A stretch of DNA of 59,853 bases from Candidatus Dechloromonas phosphorivorans (GTDB lineage: Bacteria > Pseudomonadota > Gammaproteobacteria > Burkholderiales > Rhodocyclaceae): assembly GCA_016721185.1 (NCBI GenBank), contig JADKIP010000008.1:1-59853 (forward strand), written 5' to 3'. Numbering within the stretch: position 1 is the stretch's first letter; every line of letters begins with the position of its first letter. Below the pieces are notes generated by a model, which saw only the letters and a list, made by a program, of their open reading frames with translations, had not been told where the DNA came from and searched no databases. Of the stretch, positions 1 to 11,152 are shown piece by piece. The translations under genes were made by a program, and so were the position numbers.

Positions 1-1680
<1,680 letters not shown>

Positions 1681-1822
1681 CTATAACCTTGTAGTCTCTT
1701 ACGAGACCGGCTACAGGCAAACTCATATTTGTGCGATCTTGATACTCAATATCAAGATCGATGCAATCACAACGCATCACCCAAACCTCATCAGCTCGGG
1801 TGACACAACCTTCTTCCGTTTT

Positions 1823-1834
1823 GTTAAAGAGCGT
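1823..1834 (-). promoter_or_regulatory. boxA antitermination site in the 16S-23S spacer
   Basis: The minus strand reads CGCTCTTTAACAAA, matching the boxA core bound by NusB/S10 to keep RNA polymerase processive through 23S. It lies between tRNA-Ala and 23S, where spacer boxA elements normally sit. Just upstream in the transcript is a perfect 10-bp hairpin (1857-1866 with 1873-1882, six-base loop). Confidence 0.75.
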
Positions 1835-1901
1835 AGCGTTTGATTTCTCAAAAGCCAGTGTTAAACAGGTTTGTTTAACACTGGTTTCTGCTTGAGGATC
1901 T

Positions 1902-1977
1902 TGGTGGAGGATAACGGGATCGAACCGTTGACCCCCTGCTTGCAAAGCAGGTGCTCTCCCAGCTGAGCTAATCCCCC
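1902..1977 (-). tRNA. tRNA-Ala(TGC)
   Basis: A 76-nt cloverleaf on the minus strand begins GGGGGATTAGCTCAGC and ends with encoded CCA. The anticodon TGC sits in the loop CTTTGCAAG. It is the second tRNA of the rRNA spacer, as in most proteobacterial rrn operons. Confidence 0.97.
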
Positions 1978-2073
1978 TCTAAACGCGCCATGCTGCGTTG
2001 CTCAACATCTTGCATAGCGTTGCTATGCGGCGATGCCTCGCGCCTTGCCTGACTCGTTTATCTGATAAGACGT

Positions 2074-2150
2074 TGGTGGGTCTGGTTGGAATCGAACCAA
2101 CGACCCCCGCCTTATCAAGACGATGCTCTAACCGACTGAGCTACAGACCC
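2074..2150 (-). tRNA. tRNA-Ile(GAT)
   Basis: A 77-nt cloverleaf on the minus strand begins GGGTCTGTAGCTCAGTCGG and ends in encoded CCA. The anticodon is GAT (loop CTTGATAAG). It lies directly after 16S in the spacer and before tRNA-Ala. Confidence 0.97.
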
Positions 2151-2171
2151 TCGTCTGTTTGCTACTCATGA

Positions 2172-2193
2172 ACAACCGATAGGTTGTGGGTGC
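2172..2193 (-). other. 3' strand of the 16S precursor processing stem
   Basis: This stretch is complementary to 3860-3880 on the other side of 16S (21 paired bases with one bulge). In the transcript the two segments would form the long stem that closes the 16S precursor and is cut by RNase III. Confidence 0.7.
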
Positions 2194-2209
2194 GAGAATG
2201 CTTTTTCTC

Positions 2210-3747
<1,538 letters not shown>

Positions 3748-3859
3748 AATCCAACCAAATCAACAATTCACTGACAGTAATTCTCATTACTTCGATGGAT
3801 CTCTCCATCCGTGTGACTGCTTTAATGCTTTTGTGTGACCAAAGTCACTTCGCATCAAG

Positions 3860-3880
3860 GCACCCACACCTATCGGTTGT
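3860..3880 (-). other. 5' strand of the 16S precursor processing stem
   Basis: Partner of 2172-2193 in the precursor stem. A boxA-like sequence (TGATCTTTAAAAATT on the minus strand, about 3885-3899) lies just upstream in the transcript, as expected for an rrn leader. Confidence 0.7.
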
Positions 3881-3945
3881 CCAAATTTTTAAAGATCATC
3901 TTCGCTGCGCCAGACCCTAAAGCCCGTCTGCAGCACAGAAGAAAG

Positions 3946-3974
3946 ATTATGAACCCTTCTTCCTAATCCGTCAA
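3946..3974 (-). promoter_or_regulatory. rrn promoter P2
   Basis: On the minus strand a -35 TTGACG (3969-3974) and a -10 CATAAT (3946-3951) are separated by 17 nt. It lies about 200 bp upstream of 16S and downstream of a stronger P1, the usual tandem arrangement. Confidence 0.6.
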
Positions 3975-4051
3975 GCTCAACGTTCATCTAACCGCTAAAC
4001 CCGACTCCCCTACTACCGCCGAAAACACCGCCTGCTGCAGGAGAGCGCCGC

Positions 4052-4079
4052 ATTCTACAGCCTTAAATACATTCGTCAA
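4052..4079 (-). promoter_or_regulatory. rrn promoter P1 with GC-rich discriminator
   Basis: The minus strand shows -35 TTGACG (4074-4079), a 16-nt spacer and -10 TAGAAT (4052-4057), followed at once by GCGGCGC. A GC-rich discriminator and 16-nt spacer are typical of rRNA promoters under ppGpp/DksA control. It lies about 300 bp upstream of 16S. Confidence 0.7.
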
Positions 4080-4194
4080 TACTTCCTCGAAAATAATTCA
4101 CAACACTACTGCACACCCACTCTTTGGGAACAGAAAGAAGCCCTCTTACAACAGCGCAGCCAAACCGCCAAGGGGACTATAGCTACGCAGAGCT

Positions 4195-5469
4195 TTATTG
4201 CCAGCTGATCAAGCCGTAGTTTTTCTTGCCTCGGCGCAGCACCGTGAAACGATTGAACAATTGCTCATCCTGGCAAAAAACATGATCCAGCGCATCGACC
4301 TTGCTGCCATTAATGCTGACGCTACCGCCCTGGATAAAGGTGCGAGCTTCGGATTTGGACTTGGCCAGGCTCGCCGCAACCAGTGCGTCGATCAGGCCAT
4401 CAGCCGACTTGTCCAGCAGAACGCCGGGCATGCCATCCTGGGCTAGCTGCTCAAGGTCAGCTTCGGTCAGCGCACTCAACTGGCCAGAGAACAGACTCTG
4501 GCTGATGCGCTGAGCGGCCTCTAGGGCCTCAGGACCGTGTACGAGGCTGGTAGCCTCCTCGGCAAGGATGCGTTGGGCTTCGGGCTTGGCGCCACTGGCC
4601 TTGTCGGCAGCCTCGATCTCGGCAATCCGGGAAACTGGCAGGAACGTGAAATAGCGCAGGAATTTATAAGCATCTGCATCACTGGTGTTCAGCCAGAACT
4701 GGTAAAAGGCGTACGGCGAGGTCTTCTTGGCGTCGAGCCAGATGGCGCCGGACTCTGTTTTGCCAAATTTGGTGCCGTCGGCTTTGGTTACCAGCGGCAG
4801 AGTCAGGCCAAAAACATGTTGGTGATTCAGGCGGCGTGTCAGGTCGGTGCCGGCGACGATGTTACCCCACTGGTCAGAGCCACCAATCTGCAACTGGCAG
4901 CCATAGCGCTTGTTCAGCTCGGCGAAGTCATAGCCCTGCAGAAGGCTGTAGGAGAACTCAGTGTAGGAGATGCCCTGATCTTCACGCTGGAGGCGTTGCT
5001 GTACGGACTCCTTCTTGATCATGGCATTGACCGAGAAGTGTTTGCCGATGTCGCGCATGAACTCAAGTGCGCCCATGCCGCCAAACCAGTCATAGTTATT
5101 GGCGACAATAGCTGCATTGGGACCATCGAACAGGAGGAAAGGGACGACTTGGCCACGAATTTTATCTACCCAGCTGGCGATGATGTCAGGCGTATTGAGC
5201 TTGCGCTCGGTAGCCTTGAAGCTCGGGTCACCGATCATGCCGGTAGCGCCGCCAACAAGCGCGATGGGCTTGTGGCCAGCTTCCTGGAACCGTTTGAGGA
5301 TCAGCACCGGAACGAGGTGGCCAAGGTGCAGACTGTCCGCCGTCGGGTCGAAGCCGCAATACAGCGTCACAGACTCCCCGGCCAGCAACTGATCGAGCGC
5401 TTGCGCGTCGGTGATCTGGGCGATCAGGCCGCGATCCTGCAGATCCTGGATGAGGGGGGACTGGTACAT
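4195..5469 (-). CDS. tyrS: Tyrosyl-tRNA synthetase
   Basis: Class I aminoacyl-tRNA synthetase that charges tRNA-Tyr with tyrosine in the cytoplasm. The 424-residue product has the HIGH-type motif HLGH at residues 48-51, a KMSKS-type loop (KFGKT) near residue 235 and a C-terminal S4 RNA-binding domain from about residue 355. The ATG at 5469 is chosen because GGAGAA precedes it at good spacing; upstream in-frame starts would add about 15 basic residues not typical of the family. It is the last recognisable core gene before the island. Full length and apparently intact. Confidence 0.95.
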   Translation of the reverse strand: MYQSPLIQDLQDRGLIAQITDAQALDQLLAGESVTLYCGFDPTADSLHLGHLVPVLILKRFQEAGHKPIALVGGATGMIGDPSFKATERKLNTPDIIASWVDKIRGQVVPFLLFDGPNAAIVANNYDWFGGMGALEFMRDIGKHFSVNAMIKKESVQQRLQREDQGISYTEFSYSLLQGYDFAELNKRYGCQLQIGGSDQWGNIVAGTDLTRRLNHQHVFGLTLPLVTKADGTKFGKTESGAIWLDAKKTSPYAFYQFWLNTSDADAYKFLRYFTFLPVSRIAEIEAADKASGAKPEAQRILAEEATSLVHGPEALEAAQRISQSLFSGQLSALTEADLEQLAQDGMPGVLLDKSADGLIDALVAASLAKSKSEARTFIQGGSVSINGSKVDALDHVFCQDEQLFNRFTVLRRGKKNYGLISWQ

Positions 5470-5975
5470 TGCGTTTTCTCCACGAGACAGGCGCCGGGTG
5501 CGCCGAAATTTCAACTCCCAATTTTAGCAGAGCCAACAGCGGACAGAATCTTGCCCAGGGCTTTTAGGACAAGACCAATAACCCCTTAGAGGACCCGAGA
5601 GTTCGGCGCGAGAAGAGCTAGAAGCATCAATGTCCCCACAAACCCGACTACCGCCTCAGCTTGGCGCGTGAGGAATAGAGGTGAATCAGATTGGAAACGA
5701 AATGGCCCGGGCACGACTCTGAGCAACTGATGCCCGATGCACGCTGACGCGTTTAGGCTGCGACAAATCCCCCACAGACCCAGCAAATGCTGAACGTCGT
5801 TGGGAACCGTGAAGAAAAAGTATAGAACTCCGAGCCAGCTACAGTGCGGGTATGCTGGTAGTTTATAGTCAGAGGAGCCCTCCCGATAGCGCCCCGCGCG
5901 CTGCTCGGGACACTGGTTTGGGACACCAAGCCAGTTCGGAGGGCTAAAAACACCAAACCCGCTGACGACTCAACG
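5470..5975. other. Intergenic stretch between tyrS and island B
   Basis: About 500 bp without a convincing gene; the few short open frames have no ribosome binding site or recognisable sequence. It is taken as the chromosomal edge next to the left attachment remnant at 5976. Confidence 0.5.
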
Positions 5976-5996
5976 GGTGATGGGCAGAATCGAACT
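5976..5996 (-). repeat. Left attachment remnant: 21-bp piece of the tRNA-Met 3' end
   Basis: These 21 bases (GGTGATGGGCAGAATCGAAC plus T) are identical to part of the T-arm and acceptor region of tRNA-Met at 30646-30722 and of the att copy at 21127-21174. Sequence identity stops abruptly afterwards. Two TTACCCGT repeats follow within 75 bp, matching those beside the integrase at 20928. This supports it as the outer end of island B, although the match is much shorter than the 48 bp shared by the other two sites. Confidence 0.6.
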
Positions 5997-6048
5997 ATGA
6001 CCGCTATCGCTTGCCACTCATGGGCAATCAACACATCCGAAAGAATTG

Positions 6049-6068
6049 TTACCCGTATCGTTACCCGT
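6049..6068 (+). repeat. Integrase arm-type repeats, left end of island B
   Basis: TTACCCGT occurs twice with a 12-bp period (6049 and 6061). The same octamer or a one-base variant occurs four times at 20956-21002 beside the integrase. Repeated short sites inside both element ends are the expected pattern for arm-type binding sites of a tyrosine integrase. Confidence 0.5.
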
Positions 6069-6234
6069 CTTGGTACGCGGTGCCCTTCCGAGCAATCAGC
6101 GATCCTTGCTAGTACCCTAGTTCTTGCGCCTCATTCCAAAGCCCGTAACTAGCTGACCTGTAGGCTATTCCTCCGGCCAGGAATGGTTGAGACAGGGGGA
6201 TGTGTAAAGATGTCCGACATTGTTCGCTTACGTC

Positions 6235-6940
6235 TTATCTCTCACCCTGCGCCGTCTTCGAGCCCTCCACCACCGCCTTGAGCAGCGCATTCCGAGCCAC
6301 GCTCAGCGCATCCAGCTTGTGCCGCTTGTCTTCCGGCGAATCACCCGACCGCCGAACCTCCCGCATCTCGGCATTGATATCGCGCAGCCGCTCGTTCGCC
6401 CGGGTGAGTGGCTTGTACTCGCTGGCCATCGGCGCGTCGTTCATCTCGTCGGCAAGGTCACCGCGGCCCATCTTGTCGAGCGCCCTGAGCGTGCCATGCA
6501 GCCGCCGGGCCGTAATACATTTCGACGTACTTGGTCGACTGGGGGGTGGCCGCGCCGTTGTTATTCACATCGAGGTAAATGTGCGCTGGCAGTTCGCGGG
6601 CGCCGCTCTCGTGCGATACCAGGTGCAGCTTCGCCCCGGTCAGGCCCACCAGTCGCTCCAGTTGCGCCACCTCCTGGCGGCGAGCGCTGGTTACTTCAGG
6701 ACTGTCTCCGGCTCGCTCGGGGAGGACGTCGTGACGCGAGTAGCCCAGTCCGACGGCAGACACGGCTTCTCGATTATCAAGCACAGCGGGAACCCGATTG
6801 GCATCGGTGCCCACCAGTCGTCCGGGTTGTACGGCCGCAACTGGGCTCTGTTGTAGCGGCGCTTGGCTTGCTTCATTGGTCTGCTCCGGCTCGGTCAAAG
6901 GCACATTCTGCGCCTCCAGGGCCAGGATGTCTTGATCCAT
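6235..6940 (-). pseudogene. Fused remnants of a large phage-type polyvalent protein
   Basis: Two frames overlap on the minus strand. The upstream one (6940-6458) contains LERLVGLTGAKLHLVS and AHIYLDVN, resembling a zincin-type segment of large polyvalent proteins. The downstream one (6471-6235) has LRALDKMGRGDLADEM and a helical tail (SPEDKRHKLDAL) like the end of such proteins. The frame changes between them with no start for the second, so the intervening thousands of residues are missing. These giant proteins occur in phages and conjugative elements. Family assignment is from memory of sequence style; decay is clear. Confidence 0.5.
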
Positions 6941-7072
6941 TTGTCCTAGCGCATATTCGACATTGAGATGATCATGTTTGATGGCGTTTTTCTGAGCATT
7001 CCGAGCTCCGTGAGACTGGTGTTCGCGAAGAAATGACTTTGCGCTATAAAGCGAGTGGTAGCGCCGATATCA

Positions 7073-7102
7073 CGGGCCTATCCCCGCAAGCGCGGGGGAA
7101 AC
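7073..7102 (+). repeat. Solitary type I-E-like CRISPR repeat
   Basis: The segment CGGGCCTATCCCCGCAAGCG continuing as CGGGGGAAAC has the length, the CCCCGC...GCGGGG palindrome and the flanks typical of type I-E repeats. It occurs once only, with no second repeat, leader or cas gene in the window, so there is no array. It may be a relic or a decoy/target carried by the element. Confidence 0.45.
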
Positions 7103-7176
7103 GATGCGCGGATCGGTGGCTACCCGGACGCGATCGGCTTCTTTGCCGCGCGCACCGGTGCCGTAGTAGCGTCCGT

Positions 7177-7458
7177 CTAGGTTGTTTCGTTCGGCTTGGG
7201 AGTAGTGGGTGCCGTGGACGGTGACGGCACCTGGGGCTGCGGTTCCTTAGCCCCCCACTTTTTGGCCATCGCCTGGAGTGCGTCCTCCAGTCCGTTCATC
7301 GCCGGCAGCATCGGATCGTCGCTGTTCGACGGGGCTGCGCTGGACTCGTCCTTCTCGGACGAGTTGGTCGAAGAGGACGTCAGCTTCGGCCCGAAGCTGA
7401 TCTGATCGTGCGCGAGCGGATGCGTCGGCGGGATTGGCCGCCTTCCCAGTGAAGCCAT
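7177..7458 (-). CDS. Small Pro/Ser-rich hypothetical protein
   Basis: A 93-residue product starting at the ATG at 7458, preceded by AAGGAAGGAACC. The N-terminus (MASLGRRPIPPTHPLAHDQI) is followed by a serine-rich stretch, one predicted helix (MNGLEDALQAMAKKW) and a proline/threonine-rich tail. Mostly disordered in appearance; no family recognised. It sits between two decayed copies of the same polyvalent-protein fragment, which suggests it belongs to the same mobile-element gene pool. Confidence 0.45.
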   Translation of the reverse strand: MASLGRRPIPPTHPLAHDQISFGPKLTSSSTNSSEKDESSAAPSNSDDPMLPAMNGLEDALQAMAKKWGAKEPQPQVPSPSTAPTTPKPNETT

Positions 7459-7506
7459 AGCGGTTCCTTCCTTTGTTGAGGAAATCAACATAAATGTTAG
7501 AGTAAC

Positions 7507-7770
7507 TTACAGCATAGTCGTCGCTGCGCCACTTCCTGGCGGCGGGCGCTGGGTTACGCCGAGGCTGTCTCCGACGCGATCGGGGAGGACGTCGTGGCGG
7601 ATGAATCCTCGTCCGAGGGCCTCCACGGCTTGTCGTACACTTTGCACAGCGGGAACCCGATTGGCATCGGCGCGATCCAGTCGTGGTGATTGTACGGCCG
7701 CAACTGGGCTCTGTTGTAGCAGCGCTTGGCTTGCTTCATTGGTCTGCTCCGGCTCGTTTAAAGGGGCATT
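7507..7770 (-). pseudogene. Second copy of the polyvalent-protein fragment
   Basis: The minus strand contains an open frame without a start (NAPLNEPEQTNEASQALLQQ onwards) that closely matches residues inside the 6235-6940 remnant. The DNA similarity covers roughly 7527-7766 against 6662-6903 in the same orientation. Both copies have lost their flanks, so this is a duplicated and degraded coding fragment. Confidence 0.5.
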
Positions 7771-7817
7771 TGGCGATCAAAGTGGCAGTCAGGTGATTCC
7801 AAAGTGAATCTATTGAG

Positions 7818-8117
7818 TTATGCATAAGCAAACATTAAATATGCGCAGGAAGGCCACACAACAAGCCCCGCGATACTTAGCATCGGCGGCTGAATGACTC
7901 GCTCAAGAAGGACCATAGGAATTTGTGCGAGAAGGCCAATGGCAAACACCGCTATCGGTGTCCACCATGAGAACTGAAGAAAGCAGAAAACCAGAAACGC
8001 GAGGCCTGTAAGCATTCCCGTAAATCCAAATATATTTACAGCAAGGCCCAGAGCTCGACTCTCACCATTAAAATTTTTCCCATGTAACTGCTGATAGAAG
8101 ACAAATGTTCCGAACAC
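7818..8117 (-). CDS. Small membrane protein, 5' end probably lost
   Basis: About 99 residues with three hydrophobic helices and a conserved-looking opening (FGTFVFYQQLHGKNFNG). No ribosome binding site precedes the first ATG, and the sequence becomes unrelated at about 8118-8130, close to the transposase remnant. The natural start may therefore have been cut off by the insertion. Function unknown; likely in the inner membrane. Confidence 0.4.
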   Translation of the reverse strand: MFGTFVFYQQLHGKNFNGESRALGLAVNIFGFTGMLTGLAFLVFCFLQFSWWTPIAVFAIGLLAQIPMVLLERVIQPPMLSIAGLVVWPSCAYLMFAYA

Positions 8118-8154
8118 AACGTAGGCTGTTAATTCTACTTTGTCAGATTAGTTT

Positions 8155-9057
8155 TCAATTTGATGCCCCAAGGGTTTCGGCCTGTTTTCGATAAGCAGAT
8201 TGGCTTGCCTTGAGGCGTCGTCGATGGCGATCCTCGATCATGGCGACGAGATCGTCATCAGTTTTGACCTTGCTGGGCAGCTTGTGACGCAGGATGTCGA
8301 TCAGGTCATGGCAGGAGAGCATGCTGGCGGTGATTTCCCGATGCGCCAGGCGCTCTTTGGCGAGGAACATCAGGGCGATCATGACCAATGCCATGTGGTG
8401 ATGCCAAGCTTGCCAGCCTCGGGCCTGATAGTCGGCCATACCGCAGGTGCTCTTGGCATCCTCAAAGGCCCGTTCGACGAAATGGCGGTCGGCCTGCATG
8501 CTGGCTAGTCGGCGTAGTGAGGCCTGAGGTTTGGCATTGGCGAAACAGAACTTGAGTTTGCTGCCACCGATCTCCCGGCGCACCAGCAGATGCCAGCAAC
8601 GTGCTGTTGTCGCTTTGCCATTCCAGACATGGACCCGACGGGTCAGATACTCGGCAATAACCTCGCCCTTCTCGCCGGGGCGTACCGACAACCGGCGCCA
8701 GGCGCTGTCGGGTTGGGCGCGCGCCCAGTCAGTCACCGTCTGGGCCGCGGTTTGCGCGCATAAAATCTTGGGCACTTTGCCGCGGGGTGAGGTGCGCTCA
8801 GGGATGGCTGGCTGCGGATTCGCCAGATAAATGCCTTAGTCGGCATGAATCTCGGCGAGAAAGGTTTCGCCTTCGTCATCCAGATCGTTCAACAGCCAGG
8901 GCAGATGGCCGTAACCGGCATCGAACACGACATGGCTGTAATGCAGACCCTCGCGCCGCAGGTGCAACAACAAATCCAGGGCGATCTCCCCTTTGGTTCG
9001 GAAGGCCAGCGCGCCATCCTTTAAAGGTTCTTCAGTCAGAATGTTGTGGCGAATTTG
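8155..9057 (-). pseudogene. IS701-type transposase remnant
   Basis: DDE transposase of IS701 type. The visible protein runs from NILTEEPLKDGALAFRTKGE through VVFDAGYG (catalytic Asp region) to RHFVERAFEDAKSTCGMADY (catalytic Glu region) and a basic C-terminus. The N-terminal third is missing. A TAA at 8836-8838 interrupts the frame between HAD and GIYL, probably from a CAA glutamine codon. No clear terminal inverted repeats are seen, so the copy is dead. Confidence 0.8.
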
Positions 9058-9171
9058 CTACCCTCACAATTTTGCTTTGACACAAAGATCAGCCTGGCAT
9101 ATCCTGACCCCAGTAGCGCCGATTTGAGTTTCAGCTTGCGGGCGCTTTATAAATGCAGCTAAAGCGGTGTC

Positions 9172-9207
9172 AAACCCGTTCTAGTGCGCAAGCCTGAACG
9201 GGTTTTT
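9172..9207 (+). terminator. Intrinsic terminator
   Basis: AAACCCGTTC (9172-9181) pairs with GAACGGGTTT (9196-9205), followed by further T residues. It lies just upstream of the first structured leader and separates that unit from the IS remnant. Confidence 0.6.
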
Positions 9208-9219
9208 GCATTCTGGCGT

Positions 9220-9265
9220 GGCCCACCGCACGGGCCGGGGAGATTTACACCGACTTGCCATCCCC
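9220..9265 (+). promoter_or_regulatory. Structured leader, copy 1 of 3
   Basis: Stem 1 is GGCCC (9220-9224) with GGGCC (9232-9236). Stem 2 is GGGGA (9237-9241) with TCCCC (9261-9265) around the loop GATTTACACCGACTTGCCA. GCTAAAGAGGAG and the ATG at 9301 follow. The same architecture recurs at 10524 and 11074 with compensating stem changes and nearly identical distance to the start. Context resembles the radC-type leader motif of proteobacterial mobile elements, but that identity is a guess. Confidence 0.6.
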
Positions 9266-9300
9266 GTCCTTTGACACCATGGCTAAAGAGGAGAAGCAGC

Positions 9301-9690
9301 ATGCAACGTACCGATTGGACTTTCCAATACAGGGCCAGCCAGATCGCTGAAGCAACCCGCAGCAAGATCGACTACCACCAGGAGCGCCTGACCTTCTGGA
9401 AGGCAAAACGCGAAGAAGTTCTGGCGACCATCCGCGCTGAAGGCATCGAAGTCGACGAGAAGATTGTCCTCGCCTTCCAAAACCCGAAGGCCCGTGACTG
9501 GGATCGCGGTGGCCAGGTAATCATTCGCAATGACCTGCAAAAAGCATTGCAGGAGATTTACGACAAGCTGCGCGACCACACTGAGGCACTCAGCGAGTTC
9601 GAGGCCTGGGAACAGGTGTTGCTCGCCCACCCCGAAGCCCCCTTGCCGCTCGACATTCAGGACTGGCTGCATTTCTTCGGAAGGCACTGA
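9301..9690 (+). CDS. Hypothetical protein, first gene of leader unit 1
   Basis: A 129-residue product; the ATG at 9301 has an excellent GAGGAG site. Most of the chain looks helical, with a heptad-like stretch (KALQEIYDKLRDHTEALSEF) at about residues 75-95 and a C-terminal LPLDIQDWLHFFGRH. No enzymatic motif. It directly abuts the Sir2-like gene (stop 9690, next ATG 9691), so the two are probably co-translated. Family not recognised; the type is common in integrative elements. Confidence 0.7.
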   Translation: MQRTDWTFQYRASQIAEATRSKIDYHQERLTFWKAKREEVLATIRAEGIEVDEKIVLAFQNPKARDWDRGGQVIIRNDLQKALQEIYDKLRDHTEALSEFEAWEQVLLAHPEAPLPLDIQDWLHFFGRH

Positions 9691-10515
9691 GATGACCATC
9701 ACACCAGAGCAGATTGACGCCTGCCGCCAAGCCATTCAACAGGCGGACGGGCTGCTGATTACAGCCGGTGCCGGGCTGGGGGTCGATTCCGGCCTACCTG
9801 ATTTCCGTGGCGACGGGGCTTCTGGAAACACTATCCGGCGCTCGGGCGCCGAGGGATCGACTTCTCCAGTATTGCGTCGCCCGCCGCGTTCAAGGATAAC
9901 GCCCGGCTGGCCTGGGGCTTTTACGGTCATCGATTGAATTTGTACCGAAGAACCCTCCCCCACGACGGCTTCGCCATTTTGAAACGCATTGGTGAGCGCC
10001 TGCCGCAGGGGGCGTTCGTTTTTACCAGCAATGTCGATGGCCAGTTTCAGAAAGCCGGATTCTCGGGCGAGCACGTGGCCGAGGTGCACGGCTCAATCCA
10101 TCATCTGCAGTGTGTGACGGGCTGCCGGGATGACATCTGGCCAGCCGATGACTTTGAACCGGTGGTTGACGACGAGAACTGCTTGCTGACCTCGCCATTC
10201 CCGGTCTGTCCGCATTGTGGCGCTCTCGCCAGACCTAATATTTTAATGTTTGGTGACTGGCAGTGGCGTGCTCAACGCTCGGCGGCACAGAAGGTAGCCC
10301 TGGGTAGTTGGCTCGGCAAGGTTGAACGATTACTGGTTATCGAGTTGGGGGCCGGAACCAGCATTCCAACGGTCAGAAGGCTGGGTGAGTCGATCAATGG
10401 CACGCTGATCCGCATCAACCCGCGTGAGGCCGATGCCCATCGAGCGTGCGATATTTCGATACGTTGTGGTGCCCTGACCGCACTGAAGCAAATTGAGCAG
10501 GCCTGGCAATTCTGA
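9691..10515 (+). pseudogene. Sir2-type NAD-dependent deacylase gene with one frameshift
   Basis: Sirtuin fold: GAGLGVDSGLPDFRG near residues 25-40 (NAD site), TSNVDGQFQKAGF, the HGS catalytic histidine and a CxxC zinc pair (CVTGC and CPHCG). The frame breaks at about 9820, where GDG should continue as GFWKHYPALGRRGIDF in the next frame; one missing base explains it. Otherwise the protein is full length (about 275 residues) and undegraded. Sir2 domains act in protein deacylation and, in mobile elements, often in anti-phage NAD depletion; which applies here is unknown. Confidence 0.75.
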
Positions 10516-10523
10516 ATCGGGTT

Positions 10524-10568
10524 GGCCCACCTCACGGGCCTGGCGATTTACACCCACTTGCTGGCCAG
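10524..10568 (+). promoter_or_regulatory. Structured leader, copy 2 of 3
   Basis: Stem 1 GGCCC (10524-10528)/GGGCC (10536-10540). Stem 2 CTGGC (10540-10544)/GCCAG (10564-10568), changed on both sides relative to copies 1 and 3, around the same loop GATTTACACCCACTT. CAGCTAAAAAGGAG and the TTG start at 10602 follow. Confidence 0.6.
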
Positions 10569-10601
10569 CCGATTCGGCAAACAGCTAAAAAGGAGAATAT
10601 C

Positions 10602-11042
10602 TTGAGTGCTTACATTTGTTCAGATCGTCACATTGCGACGATCGCCACCTACTACGTCAGCCTGCTCGGAGCGGGCGATGCCCAAGAGATCGCGGATGCT
10701 CTGCTGGCCTGCAATATCGCCAGCGTCAATTACTACTACGACCAAGCAACCCCGATTAAGCCCTGCTGCCTGGATGCGGTTGCACCCGAACTCAGCTTCC
10801 CGGATCTCGTGGCGCTCTGCGAATGCTTGGACTACCAGTCCTGCGAGTTGCCAGACTACACCCACCCGCTACTTGGAGGCGATCACCGCCCAGTTCAGAG
10901 TGAATTGCCGGCACAACGTCAAGTCGGCCCTCTGGAGCATCTGATCCGCCCCCCAGCCGGCAAATCTGGGCAATCCATCGACTCAGCACGGACACCAATT
11001 CCGCCTTGGTCACTGCCGATGAGACCCATCCGGCAGGCGTAA
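10602..11042 (+). CDS. Hypothetical protein of leader unit 2, C-terminus probably shifted
   Basis: Begins at TTG with AAAAAGGAGAA upstream and reads MSAYICSDRHIATIATYYVS, a small alpha/beta-looking protein of unknown family. After residue about 87 (DYTHP) the +1 frame gives a more protein-like end (RYLEAITAQFRVNCRHNVKS, stop at 10944), while the current frame becomes Pro/Ala-rich to 11042. A one-base insertion near 10865 is likely, so the native protein was probably about 114 residues. It is the only gene of its unit. Confidence 0.55.
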   Translation: MSAYICSDRHIATIATYYVSLLGAGDAQEIADALLACNIASVNYYYDQATPIKPCCLDAVAPELSFPDLVALCECLDYQSCELPDYTHPLLGGDHRPVQSELPAQRQVGPLEHLIRPPAGKSGQSIDSARTPIPPWSLPMRPIRQA

Positions 11043-11073
11043 GCAAGTCGAGAAATTTCAGCACTTTAAGGTT

Positions 11074-11119
11074 GGCCTGCCATCCAGGCCGGGACGTTTT
11101 ACACCCACTTGCCATCCCG
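11074..11119 (+). promoter_or_regulatory. Structured leader, copy 3 of 3
   Basis: Stem 1 GGCCTG (11074-11079)/CAGGCC (11085-11090), where C-G pairs of the other copies are replaced by T-A on both sides. Stem 2 CGGGA (11090-11094)/TCCCG (11115-11119) around TTTTACACCCACTTGCCA. GCGGCTAAAGAGGAG and the ATG at 11153 follow. It heads the five-gene operon 11153-13311. Confidence 0.6.
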
Positions 11120-11152
11120 TCAATCGACAAAGCGGCTAAAGAGGAGATCGTC

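Noticed and set aside
4537..5589. Long open frame (350 codons) on the plus strand opposite tyrS
   Set aside because: It is the antisense shadow of a well-conserved tyrS; no ribosome site and no protein-like motifs.
6200..6966. Two long plus-strand frames across the polyvalent-protein remnant
   Set aside because: The minus-strand frame is the one preserved between the two duplicated copies with protein-like sequence; the plus frames are arginine/serine-rich shadows.
7033..7224. CRISPR array or gene around the repeat-like unit
   Set aside because: Only one repeat is present, so no array can be called; the 63-codon frame across it has no ribosome site.
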